A stretch of DNA of 64,000 bases from assembly GCA_001599935.1 (NCBI GenBank), contig BCIJ01000007.1, positions 156,227 to 220,226 on the forward strand. The letters run 5' to 3'. The first letter of the stretch is position 1; every line of letters begins with the position of its first letter. The notes under the pieces are model-generated. The model searched no databases and was not told where the DNA came from. It worked only from the letters and a program-made list of their open reading frames with translations. Of the stretch, positions 45,492 through 55,553 are shown piece after piece. This DNA is from Holtermannia corniformis. Lineage: Eukaryota; Basidiomycota; Tremellomycetes; Holtermanniales. Made by a program: the position numbers and the translations under genes.

Positions 45492-46700
45492 ATGACCTAT
45501 CGATCGCGCAAAGGCGCACCAGGCTCAGAGCGCGTCAAAAAGCTCAACCACAAGCCGAAGAACGCGCCGAAAAAGCTGCATCACCCACCGCTTGCCGGGA
45601 CTGCCACTCGGCGGCTCTCGACCTCGAGCAGCGAAGACCAAGGCGAGGGCGAGAGCGCGCTGGATCTGTCACTGCTTGCGATCCTGCAGATTGCGCTGCA
45701 GGATACTCTTGAAGCGCCTGATCTGGCTGAAAGGCTACAGAGCGTCAAGAAGTATTTGTACGACCAGGCGTGGCTCGAGCTCTTTCGCGATGGCAACGAA
45801 CAGCTGTTGAAGGCGTATGCTGCGCGTTGGGTCCCGACTCGGGCGATGGCGTTTCGTGAGATGATGCGCAAGAGCCGAACGGTGCGCGCAGTGTTTGCCA
45901 CGCCGCGCGGGGGACGGGGATATGTCGGTGAAGGAGCGGATGAGCGACGGGCCGTGCTGTCGCTCGGTGGCGGTGCGGGGAGCGAGGTGCTGGCTGTCGC
46001 AGCATTGGTGCAGGAGTTTGCGTGCTCTTATGATGATTTGGCGCTCGGCGGAGAGCAGGCCGAGGCCGCCGGTGAGAGCGAGCAAGAGGAAGCCGAGGGA
46101 TCCAATGTAAGCGAGGCGGTCGCTGGGGACGCATCCGAAGAACAACTATCGCAAGCGACGTCCAAACTCTCCCTCTCCTCGCGCCCCTCGTTCACCTACA
46201 CCTCGCTCGACATTGGCTCCTGGTCCCCCGTCCTATCGCCTCTACACTCTCAACTCCAGGCCGAGTTCCCACTCTTGACGGCCTCGAAATTCTCTCCATC
46301 CTTTACCCAACTCGACCTCCTCTCCTCCCCACTGCCCTCCACGCTCCCGCCTCCAACCCTCGTCACACTGCTCTTCACGCTAACCGAGCTCCTATCGCAA
46401 TCGCGCGCACGCACCATCGCCCTCTTGTCGCGCTTGACGGCGCTCACACCGCTCGGTGGCACGCTGCTCGTCGCCGACTCGGCTTCGGACCTAGCCTCGT
46501 TCCCTATGGGCTCTGAAGGACGAGAATGGCCCGTCTGGATGGTACTCGACGCCATCTTGAAGTCGACACAAGGGTGGGACGTGGTGGAACAGAGTGAGAG
46601 TACGTGGTGGCGATTGAAAGAGGACGTCAAACTCGCGAGTGGCTACCCTTGCAAGCTTGAGAATGTGCGGTATTGGATGCGCGTGTACAAGAGGGTCTGA
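45492..46700 (+). CDS. BMT6: 25S rRNA (uridine-N3) methyltransferase, Bmt6-like
   Basis: Single-exon gene of 402 codons. The product matches the fungal family of Bmt6, which makes m3U2843 in 25S rRNA during ribosome assembly. The N-terminus is basic (SRKGAPGSERVKKLNHKPKN), fitting a nucleolar location. The SAM-binding motif is LSLGGGAGSEVLAVAALVQE. YTSLDIGSWSPVL contains the acidic end of motif II. The protein closes with KLENVRYWMRVYKRV, the conserved C-terminal signature. An acidic Glu/Ala-rich insert (about residues 185-215) interrupts the Rossmann domain. It is one of the few intronless genes here. Confidence 0.85.
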   Translation: MTYRSRKGAPGSERVKKLNHKPKNAPKKLHHPPLAGTATRRLSTSSSEDQGEGESALDLSLLAILQIALQDTLEAPDLAERLQSVKKYLYDQAWLELFRDGNEQLLKAYAARWVPTRAMAFREMMRKSRTVRAVFATPRGGRGYVGEGADERRAVLSLGGGAGSEVLAVAALVQEFACSYDDLALGGEQAEAAGESEQEEAEGSNVSEAVAGDASEEQLSQATSKLSLSSRPSFTYTSLDIGSWSPVLSPLHSQLQAEFPLLTASKFSPSFTQLDLLSSPLPSTLPPPTLVTLLFTLTELLSQSRARTIALLSRLTALTPLGGTLLVADSASDLASFPMGSEGREWPVWMVLDAILKSTQGWDVVEQSESTWWRLKEDVKLASGYPCKLENVRYWMRVYKRV

Positions 46701-46958
46701 GATGCATTGGTTGGCATATCGTACGAAGCAGAGTCATCCCAGGCTCATGTCGCAGCCCAAGACGTTTTCGTCCATCAGCTATGAGATTCAGCCAACTAAG
46801 CGACTAGTGGACGGACACCGGGGCAGAGTGTGGCATGCCTCGCCCTGCCTTGCAGCGCCAGCGCCGCACCGAGCTAGCGATCCAAGATTAAACAACGTGA
46901 TACATCTACATCCACAGCCGACATGGTACAATGGTCGAGCACCCAGCGCCCAGCGCCG

Positions 46959-47845
46959 TCAGGTACAGATCTCTGCCGACGCGCAGTTGCCGCCGACACA
47001 CTCTCCCGGCTTGATCTGCGGTGCGGGCGCTGACGGGGTTCGAGCTAGTTTGGCAATGACCTGGTGAGCGCGCGTCAGCTCTGATGCCGGGAGCGGCCCC
47101 GGCCGGGCGACTGACCGATTTGAACTCTTGCGGCGCAAGCGCACCACTGACGGCGTATTTCTGTTCAAACACGAAAAACGGAACGCCCGTGATCCCAAAC
47201 TGTTGCGCCTGCTTGTACCCATCTTCGAGCTCTTGTTTGCCCTCGTTTCCGTCCAGCCACTGCACGGCCTCTCGCTCTGATTCAAAGACGCCGTGCAGGA
47301 CGGCTTGCGAGGCGAGAAAGCTCGTGTCGTTTGGGTCTTTTTGGAGTTCAAAAAAGCCGCGGAAGAGCGCTTGGGCGAGCTTCAACTGTGGCGAGGGTCC
47401 GGGGAGGCGTTGAGAGGCGAGTGTGAGCAGTCGATGGTATTTGTGCGTAGATGACACGGTGCCGTCATAGCCACTGTGTCCACGACCGTGTCAGCTCGTG
47501 CGGCGCCGGTCCACACCCGACTCACACTTGGATCCCGACATCATGCAGCTTCCCCTTCATAGCGCCTAAGATGACTTCGCTGCGCTCTTTGCCGAACTTC
47601 TGCGCGTACCGTTCACGTTTCGCGACGGGCTGCTCGGTCAGCCCGCAGTCGAGCTTGAACGGGTGGAGCCGGATATCAAACTCGATCTCGGGGTAGGCTG
47701 CGGTCGCGGTCAGGAGGTTGGTGAGCCCGATAGGGCAAAAGGGGCAGATCTGGTCCGACTGGGCGTGAATGTTAGTGAGATGTAGGTCGGGTGCGAAGGC
47801 GGCACGTACGGTCATGTCGACCTTTATGACTTGCTTGGTTGCCAT
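46959..47845 (-). CDS. DsbA/FrnE-like thioredoxin-fold oxidoreductase
   Basis: DsbA-family protein of the FrnE type. Exon 1 encodes only MATKQVIKVDMT; exon 2 resumes with SDQICPFCPIGLTNLL, giving the redox motif CPFC. The helical insert has FKLDCGLTEQPVAKRERYAQ and later exons LKLAQALFRGFFELQKDPND. The cis-Pro loop follows at QFGITGVPFFVFEQKYAVSGA. No signal peptide is seen, so a cytosolic role is likely, as for other fungal FrnE-like proteins. The C-terminal tail is unusual: it adds GECVGGNCASAEIC, with three cysteines. Three short introns. It is convergent with BMT6 and divergent from TFB3. Confidence 0.85.
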
Positions 47846-48243
47846 CTTGCTGTGATGTGGTGGTGTGGCGTGGTGGTGCAGAGTGGTATACTTGTACTGC
47901 TGGTGCTCTCGGTGGCGGGCCTGTGTGGTTCTCGCTTCTCTTCTGCTGCTGACAAACGCTCGGGCGCTTGCTCGGTGCTGATCCTTTTTGCCGAGCCTGC
48001 ACAGTCACACGCATCACGTCAGCGCTCAGGGTTTCGGATCCGGCCGAGCGCGGCAGACCTCCACTGCGCACGTTAGTCACACCGTTTAGCGAAACGAGGC
48101 TTGCGCTCAGTCACCAACAGCTACCAGCTGTAATCCCGAAATGCCGAATTGTCCCGTCGCCACTCAACCCCTGGCTAAAGCACATGAATGTATCAGTTGG
48201 GCAAGCACTTACACCACTGGTACGCTGCCCGCCTCGACGCACC
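47846..48243. promoter_or_regulatory. Divergent promoter region, DsbA-like gene / TFB3
   Basis: This 398-bp gap lies between divergent start codons. GT-rich near the DsbA-like gene; no defined motif is visible. Confidence 0.4.
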
Positions 48244-50281
48244 ATGCCGCCCGTACGCAAACCGATCCCAGGTCTCAGCACTCGACGCAAGCTCGTCGCA
48301 CCCTCACGCTCCGCCACACCCGGCGCATCAAGCTCGGCAGGAGCACGCGTCGGCGTCGGGTCCAAGGCGAAGGCGCAGGACACGTATCTGTACCAGGCTG
48401 GGGTGATTGACAGCACGGGCAGGGTCCCAGAGTACTTTGTGGGTGCTGTCAGCAGGGTACCGAGGGCGCGAGACTCACGCTGGGCGACAGAGCGCAGATG
48501 ACAAATGCCCAGTGTGCATGACGGACCGCTATGCGCAACCCAAGATCCGGCTGCTCATCAGTCCTTGCTACCACAAGATGTGGGTCGATCCCTTCATCTA
48601 CACTGCTTCGTTGTAATGGCTCTAGACGCCCGAAGCGAACATACGCTACCGAGGCGAGCTGACGAACCCACCCAGGTGCGAAGCATGCATTGACCGCCTG
48701 TTCACGCTCGGGCCAGAACCGTGCCCAATCTGCGGAAAGATCCTGCGCAAGCTTCAGTTTGCGCATCAGACGTTTGAGGACCTACGGGTCGAAAAGGAGG
48801 TCGCCGTCAGGCGGCGCATGGCGGAAAAGTGAGTTGGGAGTGGGAAACGGCTGATGTTGGGTATGGTGGGTTGGGCTATACGTAGTAGAGGATCATGGCG
48901 AGCCGCTCCAGTCTGCTGGCTCTAGGTATCATACGACCTATACGAGGGCAGATCCCGTGGCTGCCACTAGCTCCTGTTATCACGAGCCCAATACCGCCCA
49001 TTGAACGAGACGCGCTGCTTCTCGTGTAGCGTTGTCAGCATCTCATGCAAGCTGTCTCGTGATCAGTCGGAAGAGGACTGCGCAAATCACCTCGTGCACC
49101 GCTAGACCGTCACACGCCCGTGTGGATAGATCTGGATAGCGTGCGAGGGGCTGTTCTTGACGTTCGTGATCTGAAGTCTGCACTACACGCGAATGATTGT
49201 CGGTGTCGGCGCTTGGGTGCAAGCTACGCCGCGTCGCGCTTGTTTGGACCTGCTGCTACTGTAATGACTCGCTTGGACCGGTGGCCGAGACAGGTGTACC
49301 AGAGAGAGATCCACTAGCTTTTCTGAGCTGTAGAGGTCTGATGGTAGACCTTGTGTGCGAAAACAAGCCTCGAGCAATGCCGCTAGCGTTGACTCGGCAA
49401 GAGCTCAGCGGCTTCCTATTGCGCCTTGTCTAACGTGCAAGACTAGCCCTCACCTTTGTCAGCTGCAGCCTTCGAAACAGACTGATCCGTCCTCAGCTTC
49501 AACAAACGGCGAGAAGATTTCGCGTCGAATCGAGAGTATGACGACTACCTGGAAGATGTCGAAGACCTGAGTGAGTGCTCTACTGCTTCCTAGGACACTG
49601 TCGACGACCGCAGCGTTCAACCTGCTCAACAATGTCGACTTGGCCGAGACTGAACGTCGGATCGCGGCGCACGCCGAAGCCAACGCGGCATTGATCAGCG
49701 CCAACGCTGAGCGGACCAAGCTCGAGGCGCTGTCGCAGCGCGAGCGAGACGAGCTAGAGCGCAAACAGCGAGAAGAACGGCAGCGCAAGATCCAAGAGAT
49801 GGAGGATATTGAGCGTAGCGAAGAGGAGCGGGCGCGGGCTCGAGCGATCCAAGCAATAGTACGTGCTGTTACACCTACTGACTAGGCTTACGCTGTCCAG
49901 GCCGGGAACACTACCGAGTCGGCCGAAGACATCATGAAGCAATACCGGAATGCGAAAGCGGCGCGTCAAGCCGAATTCAACGCGACCCACGCCGAGATCG
50001 CCGACGAATCGTCTGTCAACACCGGGTCCAGTGATCCCCTTTCGGCACACTATGACGGCCTATATGTCCCGATCCCGTATGCGGACCCTGCGGCTGCTTC
50101 GTACGCTGCGTGGTTCAGCCTGCGCGCCGACTATATCGACGATCAGGAGGGGGTCAAGCTTCAGCGAGAGGATCCGGATGGGACACTGAAAGCCGGTGGG
50201 TTCGTGCTGGCCGACTATTGGGAGCACGAGATCGAGAGAGCAGTGTATGGACTCGGTGTGGACGTGTTGCGAGGGTTGTAA
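48244..50281 (+). CDS. TFB3: TFIIH subunit Tfb3/MAT1, RING-finger protein
   Basis: Assembly subunit of the CDK-activating kinase module of TFIIH. After a basic leader from ATG 48244, the RING finger is spread over three exons. CPVCMTDRYAQPKIRLLIS and CYHKM are joined to CEACIDRLFTLGPEPCPICG, followed by the hallmark TFEDLRVEKEVAVRRRMAE. A 668-bp intron follows, then FNKRREDFASNREYDDYLED and FNLLNNVDLAETERRIAAH. A long Arg/Glu coiled coil comes next (RERDELERKQREERQRKIQE). The C-terminal part (ADPAAASYAAWFSLRADYID ... VYGLGVDVLRGL) matches the conserved MAT1 end. All eight RING metal ligands are present. Confidence 0.93.
48829..49496 (+). other. Long intron of TFB3 (668 bp)
   Basis: The donor GTGAGTTGGG begins at 48829 after RRRMAE; the acceptor CCGTCCTCAG ends at 49496 before FNKRREDFAS. 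In MAT1 proteins these two segments are adjacent, so the join is well supported. Nothing coding is visible inside. Confidence 0.8.
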
Positions 50282-50411
50282 TGTACATGTACCGAGTACA
50301 TAGCGTGCAGACAAGCGCACCAGTGGAATTAGCGGGTCTCTCAATTAAACACGACGAGAAGTCGAGTCGCTGGCCTTGGTCCACTCTGCCCGTCTCGACG
50401 CCTGGTTCAAG

Positions 50412-51210
50412 ATGCCCAAAGTCGTCACGAGAGCCGTCGTCTCCAACTCGGAGCAAGCAAAGGTCACGCCATCGGCGTCTGCGGTACTGCGAAGGTCGGT
50501 CCGGTCCGTCGCACTCGATTCCAGGCTAAGTGTACAGCTACTGGTGCCTCTGCGGTGAATTTGTCCTCGTCATGCAGGGCAGTCTGGAGTATCTCCCGCG
50601 GCGGAGGTAAGTCTCTCCTTGGAGAACACCGCAAGTGGACTGATGTGACCGGCAGAATGGACGGCGCGTCCATCATACGATGTCAGCCGGGCCCTCAAGG
50701 TCCCGAAACGCAGCCAGCGCGCAAATTCAAGTTGAACAATGTCATGCCGGGCAAACGATGTCTGATCAAGCGGTCCGTCAAGTCTGAATATGTGTGCGAG
50801 CAGAGGGACGGGCTGATGGGTACGGCAGGAGAGGGACGACAAAGCTCGAGGTTCGACAGCCGTTCCTGTGCTCGAGGTGTAATACTACAGGTAGGTCTGC
50901 AAAGGCGCCTTCTGGCGTGGTGACTCGTGTTGATCAGTCCAGTGGCATACCAGACCAGTCATCCGCCTGCTGGCTCGGGCGCGTTCTTGTATATCGTCAA
51001 GGGCGGGTTGACGCCTTAGTGCGTGACTTGCTTTCCGTCCGTGCCATTTGCTGATGGAGAAATAGCCAGGGTCAGGTTCCTGAAGATGCTTTTGAGGGAG
51101 AGGACCTGCTCGAAGGATTAGACGACTCGGAATCAGACGCCGAAGAGGCTCCGAGCGGTACGGCGACGACGGCACCGGGCACGGCCGCCGCGACTCCGAC
51201 GCCAGCTTGA
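50412..51210 (+). CDS. STEEP1-family (CXorf56-like) protein
   Basis: Homologue of the small conserved eukaryotic STEEP1/CXorf56 family (splicing-associated; in animals also linked to STING traffic). The start MPKVVTRAVVS is nearly invariant in the family. Spliced exons give YWCLCGEFVLVMQGSLEYLP with the CxC-type pair, then MDGASIIRC, NNVMPGKRCLIKR, VRQPFLCSRC with the second Cys pair and SGAFLYIVKGGLTP. A variable acidic Thr/Ala-rich tail ends at 51210. The two Cys pairs probably bind zinc. Four or five short introns; the first (from about 50460) is the least certain. Role in this fungus is inferred only. Confidence 0.78.
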
Positions 51211-51385
51211 CGCATCATACCTTGTATCAGTATGTATCCATGCCAATGTTGACAATGATGCCGCAGCAACGATTGTGATCGCGGCCGGATCATTTTGTTT
51301 GCGTGTTTGTACACTGACCTCGACGTCGCTGGATGAGCATGCTAGCTATTGACAACCACCACCAGTAAGGCGACACAACCACAAC

Positions 51386-52840
51386 ATGTCAAGCTCACAG
51401 CCCTCCGTCGCGTCGAGTACCAAGGACAAGGGCGCGCGTATGCTCACGCAGGTCCCGCTTTCGGGTCCTGTCACAAGCAAACATGCGATGACGCGCAGCA
51501 AAGCGGGCAAGAGCGCCGCAAGCACCGCAGAGTCCTTGGTCGCTGTCTGGACGTCAACGGCGACGACAGAGCGTCAGAGGCATTCTCTACCTACCACCAT
51601 CTCTCCGGCCGTGGCTGCCGTCTTGTCGTCGACGTCACCCACGGCCTTTCCTACGACTCTGAGGGCAATTGTGCCAGAAACACCCAGAGCCAAGGCAACG
51701 ACTACCTCTTCAATCACATCGCTCTCAGCTATCACATCCTCATCACCCAGCACAACCCCACGGGCTGGCCCTACGCTAATCCAGACCTCATCCGCAAACA
51801 ACTCGTTCAACACCTCGGGCTTGGGCATTACAGATAGCGATTCCGCCACGACTGGACTTTCCAAAGGCAGCCACTCGCCCGGTATGGTCATTGCCGTCGG
51901 CTGCTGCATAGCACTGGCTATCGGGGTCGCCGCCTTCTTCCTGGTGCGGTGCATCTTGCGCACGCCGCCCGACGAGGCGGACGACGATTACATGAAACAC
52001 CGGGAAAAGGATAGCAGTGACTGGAAAGAGCTTGGTGATACCGAGAGCGCATTCGGCTCGGTCGACGAGCACCCGCGAGAAGGGCGTCTCGTGCAGCGGT
52101 CGCGCCTGTCAAGGCAGCCATCTCGCCCGTACCAGACATATGTCTACCCCGACATTTCGCAGCCGATCCCAATGCCGGAACCCTTGGTCAACCAGCCCTT
52201 TACGAGCACGCAAGGGTACGATGGCCGGAACCTCGGACACCGAGCTCCAGCTACTGCTAATCGCGCTTCCGAGATGCCCTCGGTGTATTCCCTGCAAGCG
52301 AGTTCGGCGTACGGCGCGCTCGACGAGAGCGAAACGTATCCTGTTGAACGTACCCTGCTTGCCCCGCCACAAACCACAGCAGCGCTACGGCTGCGGACGG
52401 GCAACAAGAGCCCCGGGTTCGTCGAGCTTGATCGCGACTCTGGCCGTGCAGCTCAGCCTCAGACTCTCAAGCGGAGCGACACGAAACAGCGACGCTTATC
52501 GCAGGCTTTGCTGGGGGGTGGCGTGGCGGACAGCGGTAGCCTCGTTGGCTCGCTCATGCTCGCGGACGACGGTGACGCCAATAGCTTCCAGGGCCCTGCA
52601 TCATGCCTCACTGTCCCAGCCAAGCACCCAGCATCCCAGGCGCAGATGCCCGGACTAGCCCCATCCCCGTCTATCGGCCACGACCCGACCCGGCTGTCGA
52701 CAGGGTTCATGCCGCTGTCGCAGATGGCGCACCTGAAGCGCGAACCGAGCTATCGCAGTCCAACAGAGTCGCTCTACGACTGCTACGAGAGCGCAAGTGA
52801 TGGCGGCGACCGGCACAGTATTGTTGGAGTCGGTAAATGA
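51386..52840 (+). CDS. Single-pass Ser/Thr-rich membrane protein
   Basis: Intronless frame of 484 codons. Residues 1-165 are Ser/Thr/Ala-rich, as in O-mannosylated fungal surface proteins. One transmembrane helix (residues about 167-191, GMVIAVGCCIALAIGVAAFF) is followed by basic then acidic residues (RCILRTPPDEADDD). The 290-residue remainder is hydrophilic with many Ser/Pro phosphosite-like motifs and Tyr-containing repeats. There is no cleavable signal peptide and no WSC or other Cys-rich domain. The layout recalls Mid2/Wsc-type wall-stress sensors, but no sequence signature proves it. A surface sensor or anchored mucin is my inference. Confidence 0.7.
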   Translation: MSSSQPSVASSTKDKGARMLTQVPLSGPVTSKHAMTRSKAGKSAASTAESLVAVWTSTATTERQRHSLPTTISPAVAAVLSSTSPTAFPTTLRAIVPETPRAKATTTSSITSLSAITSSSPSTTPRAGPTLIQTSSANNSFNTSGLGITDSDSATTGLSKGSHSPGMVIAVGCCIALAIGVAAFFLVRCILRTPPDEADDDYMKHREKDSSDWKELGDTESAFGSVDEHPREGRLVQRSRLSRQPSRPYQTYVYPDISQPIPMPEPLVNQPFTSTQGYDGRNLGHRAPATANRASEMPSVYSLQASSAYGALDESETYPVERTLLAPPQTTAALRLRTGNKSPGFVELDRDSGRAAQPQTLKRSDTKQRRLSQALLGGGVADSGSLVGSLMLADDGDANSFQGPASCLTVPAKHPASQAQMPGLAPSPSIGHDPTRLSTGFMPLSQMAHLKREPSYRSPTESLYDCYESASDGGDRHSIVGVGK

Positions 52841-52893
52841 CTGGGATAGAATACATGTATACATGCTGCGCTGCGTTGCCGTGTAGATGCCTG

Positions 52894-55213
52894 TCACCCA
52901 ACGTACCTCTCCCGGCCTCCGTTCTCCTCGACCCAGAATAACCACGCCGTCGTGATCAGCAACAAGGTCGTAACGCGCCAAATGACCTTGCGCGAGACTT
53001 TATCCCAGTCCCAGCGCCGACCCCAGAGAAACGCCTCCCATAGTGAGCAGTCGTCGGATGGGCCGGCAGGCTTGATGATGCGCGGTAGAGGTGGATGATA
53101 GCCTGCAGGTGTGGTGGATGCTGACCCCGACATGGAGCTCGCCGCGGTATTGGTCGTGATGGTCTCTTCCACAACGTTGCTCGTGACGAACATTTGCACA
53201 CAGCGGCTCCAGCCGGTCGTGACGCCGATGACGACCCAGGCGAGGAGTGGCCGCCGGGCGCCGAGCACTCGCAGCGTGGCATATGTCGCAGGCCAGCAGA
53301 GGCACTGAAGCGACATCAAGCGGGTGATGGTCGACGGCAAGGAATAGTAGGAGCGCCAGCGGTGGGTGAGGCCGGTGGTCAAGCTGAAACAGAACTGCGA
53401 GGTCACAAGCGCCTGCGAGTGTCAGCTTTGCGCAATGGCAGACGCGGCACGTACCCAGAGCACGGCTATGAGCAACTCGCCCGCAGCCGTCTTGTGCCAT
53501 ATCCGGTTCCCCTGCGTCCAGCTCTTGCCGATCCCGTCGTAATGCAGACCCTCCTCGCCAAGCCATACCATCCAAGCTTCCTTGGACAAGTCGGATCCCC
53601 AAGGCCATACGTCGTCCCAGAGCCCACCGTGCCGTACGCCATTGAGTAAGACCAAGATGCCCCACCAAGCGGGGACGACGGCCAGTAGGCGTAGGAAGAG
53701 CAATGACGAGTGTTGCGCTTGAGTTGCGTAAGCCGAGGTGACGTTGAAGCCTTGAGCCGCTTGTGACTACCAGGGTCAGCATAGGGCGCAGACGGCTTGG
53801 CAAACTCACGGCAAGCACGTTGCGCTTCGAGATACTCGTCTCGGCCTCGGTCTCCGTCTCCGTCGTGGCACCTCCGAAGTCTTTGCCGTTTCGATCAATG
53901 CCCATCAACCCCAGGACACTCGATTCAGCGCCCTTTGACCTGCGTCGCAGCGAGTGCAGTCGCTTTGGCGAAAAGGTAAGGCTGCCAGAGGAGGGCGATG
54001 ACATGGAGGTTGCATCCCAATCGTCATCGGCGTCGTTCTCGCCGCCAGACATGCCGCTATCATTGTTATTGATCACAGGGACGCGCCGGCGGCGGACGTC
54101 GGGTGACGAATCGAGGCTGCTCGTTGTAGTGTATGGTGGCCGTGTATCCTGTCGCTGTGGATCGCGAAGGGTAGCAAGAGAGGGTTGTGATCGAGAGAGA
54201 CTGCTAACATGGCGGAGGGCGTCGGGAGATGGGGCGATCTGCAGTGGAGGTGGTCGAGGTGAAGCCGTCTTTCCAAGTGGTGCCAGCGGTTGGAGCGGTG
54301 AGCGAACAATGTGTTGATGAACTGGTGATTGTCGTAGGCGTTCTCTGTCTGTAGCCGCGCTTTGCGGTGTAGCTATCGGAGCGGATCGTGGCGGTACCGA
54401 CCCTGCCGACGATGGACGGCCCGAAGTCGCCTTCTGAGCTTGCTGTACGCGCAAGCGCTCCTTTTCGTTTTCTCTCTCTTGGGCCTGCTGTGTCGCCCAC
54501 CCCACGGCAACCTCTCGTCGGAAAGCGACCATATCCGGCTGACTCTTGGAATTGGCACTCATCTTGCCGAACGGAACGGCCGTCACGTCCGAGTCGTACT
54601 CTGATTCTGACGATACCGATGCGTCTGGACGCTGGCGGGAGTGAGAGCGGCCGGGCTGAAGAGGGAATGGATACGCTTTTTGTTGCGATTGAGGTTGTGA
54701 TGGGATTCCGGGACTGCGGTGGGGATGGATAGGTTGGGATTGGGTGGTGGATGTGGAACGTTGGTGATGTTGGTGCTGCTGCTGGTGTTGGAGGTACTGC
54801 CGCTCGACCTGAGCCTGGGCTTGAGCATGCAGGATTGCGTGCTGTTGCTGCTGCAGATGTAGCCGTTGTGCGTGGTCGAGTTGAGCTGCGCGTGCCCTGG
54901 CCCCCGCCGCCGCCGAGCTCTCTGCGTCTGCAGGCTCTGGCCGGGTCATGCTCAACTCTACACTGGTCCGTCGAGGCAGCACCGGCGGCGTCGTAACCGG
55001 CAACGGCGGGTGCAGGTTGATGGGCGAAATGACGCTGAGCGGTGCGAGCGCCGGCATTGCACCGACACTGGGACTGGTCGGTGCCGACCTCGAGATTGCA
55101 CTCGCGTACGCGACGGTCGCTGCGCGTACTCGGGGACTAGGCAAGGAATGCAGCCGGTTGGGCGGCGTTCGACGGCGAGGTGACGTTGACAATGGTGAAA
55201 ATTGCAACGACAT
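52894..55213 (-). CDS. EOS1: Eos1-family ER membrane protein with long disordered N-terminus
   Basis: The C-terminal 275 residues match Eos1, a fungal ER multispanning protein required for normal N-glycosylation and oxidative-stress tolerance. Motifs are LLFLRLLAVVPAWWGILVLL, LTTGLTHRWRSYYSLPSTI, TRLMSLQCLCWPATYATLRV and GVTTGWSRCVQMFVTSN, with four hydrophobic segments including the last (WRVTTLLLITTAWLFWVEEN). The N-terminal part, over 460 residues, is disordered: Pro/Ser-rich with a Gln/His/Ala-rich tract (near 54740-54880) and acidic Ser patches. Yeast Eos1 has a much shorter leader. Start chosen at ATG 55213; a GTG-initiated extension to 55249 is unlikely. Two short introns; the second exon starts near 53764. 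Confidence 0.8.
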
Positions 55214-55553
55214 GGCCTGGCCTCGTTCAACCCGTGTGCGCGTGATCAAGCGCCAAGCTGAGCGTTGTCGGCCATCTCGCTGGTGAACAGGTTGTGAATC
55301 GTGCGCTCAGTGGTGATGCGCACGGCCTCATTCGTTGCCGGGCAAAGTCTAATCCGATTACGATAGCGTTCCTAATCAGCTACGACAATGGCAATCGTCT
55401 GTGGGCGGCTGGTCGTGGTACCGGGGCAGGGCAGGCAACCACTACACTGCTGGCAGCTTGGGATCATGCGCAGTAGACAGTGAGACGCGAGACTCGAGCT
55501 TTCATCACCAGTTGCGCATCGCGACCTGCGCGATCACCAACACGTGCAACCCC
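55214..55553. other. Intergenic gap upstream of EOS1
   Basis: This 340-bp gap lies between two minus-strand genes, with the EOS1 promoter on its left side. No structure is visible. Confidence 0.4.

Noticed and set aside
53000..53760. Continuous 749-codon frame through the EOS1 intron
   Set aside because: After about 53810 it runs in the wrong frame of conserved EOS1 exons; it is open only because the DNA is GC-rich.
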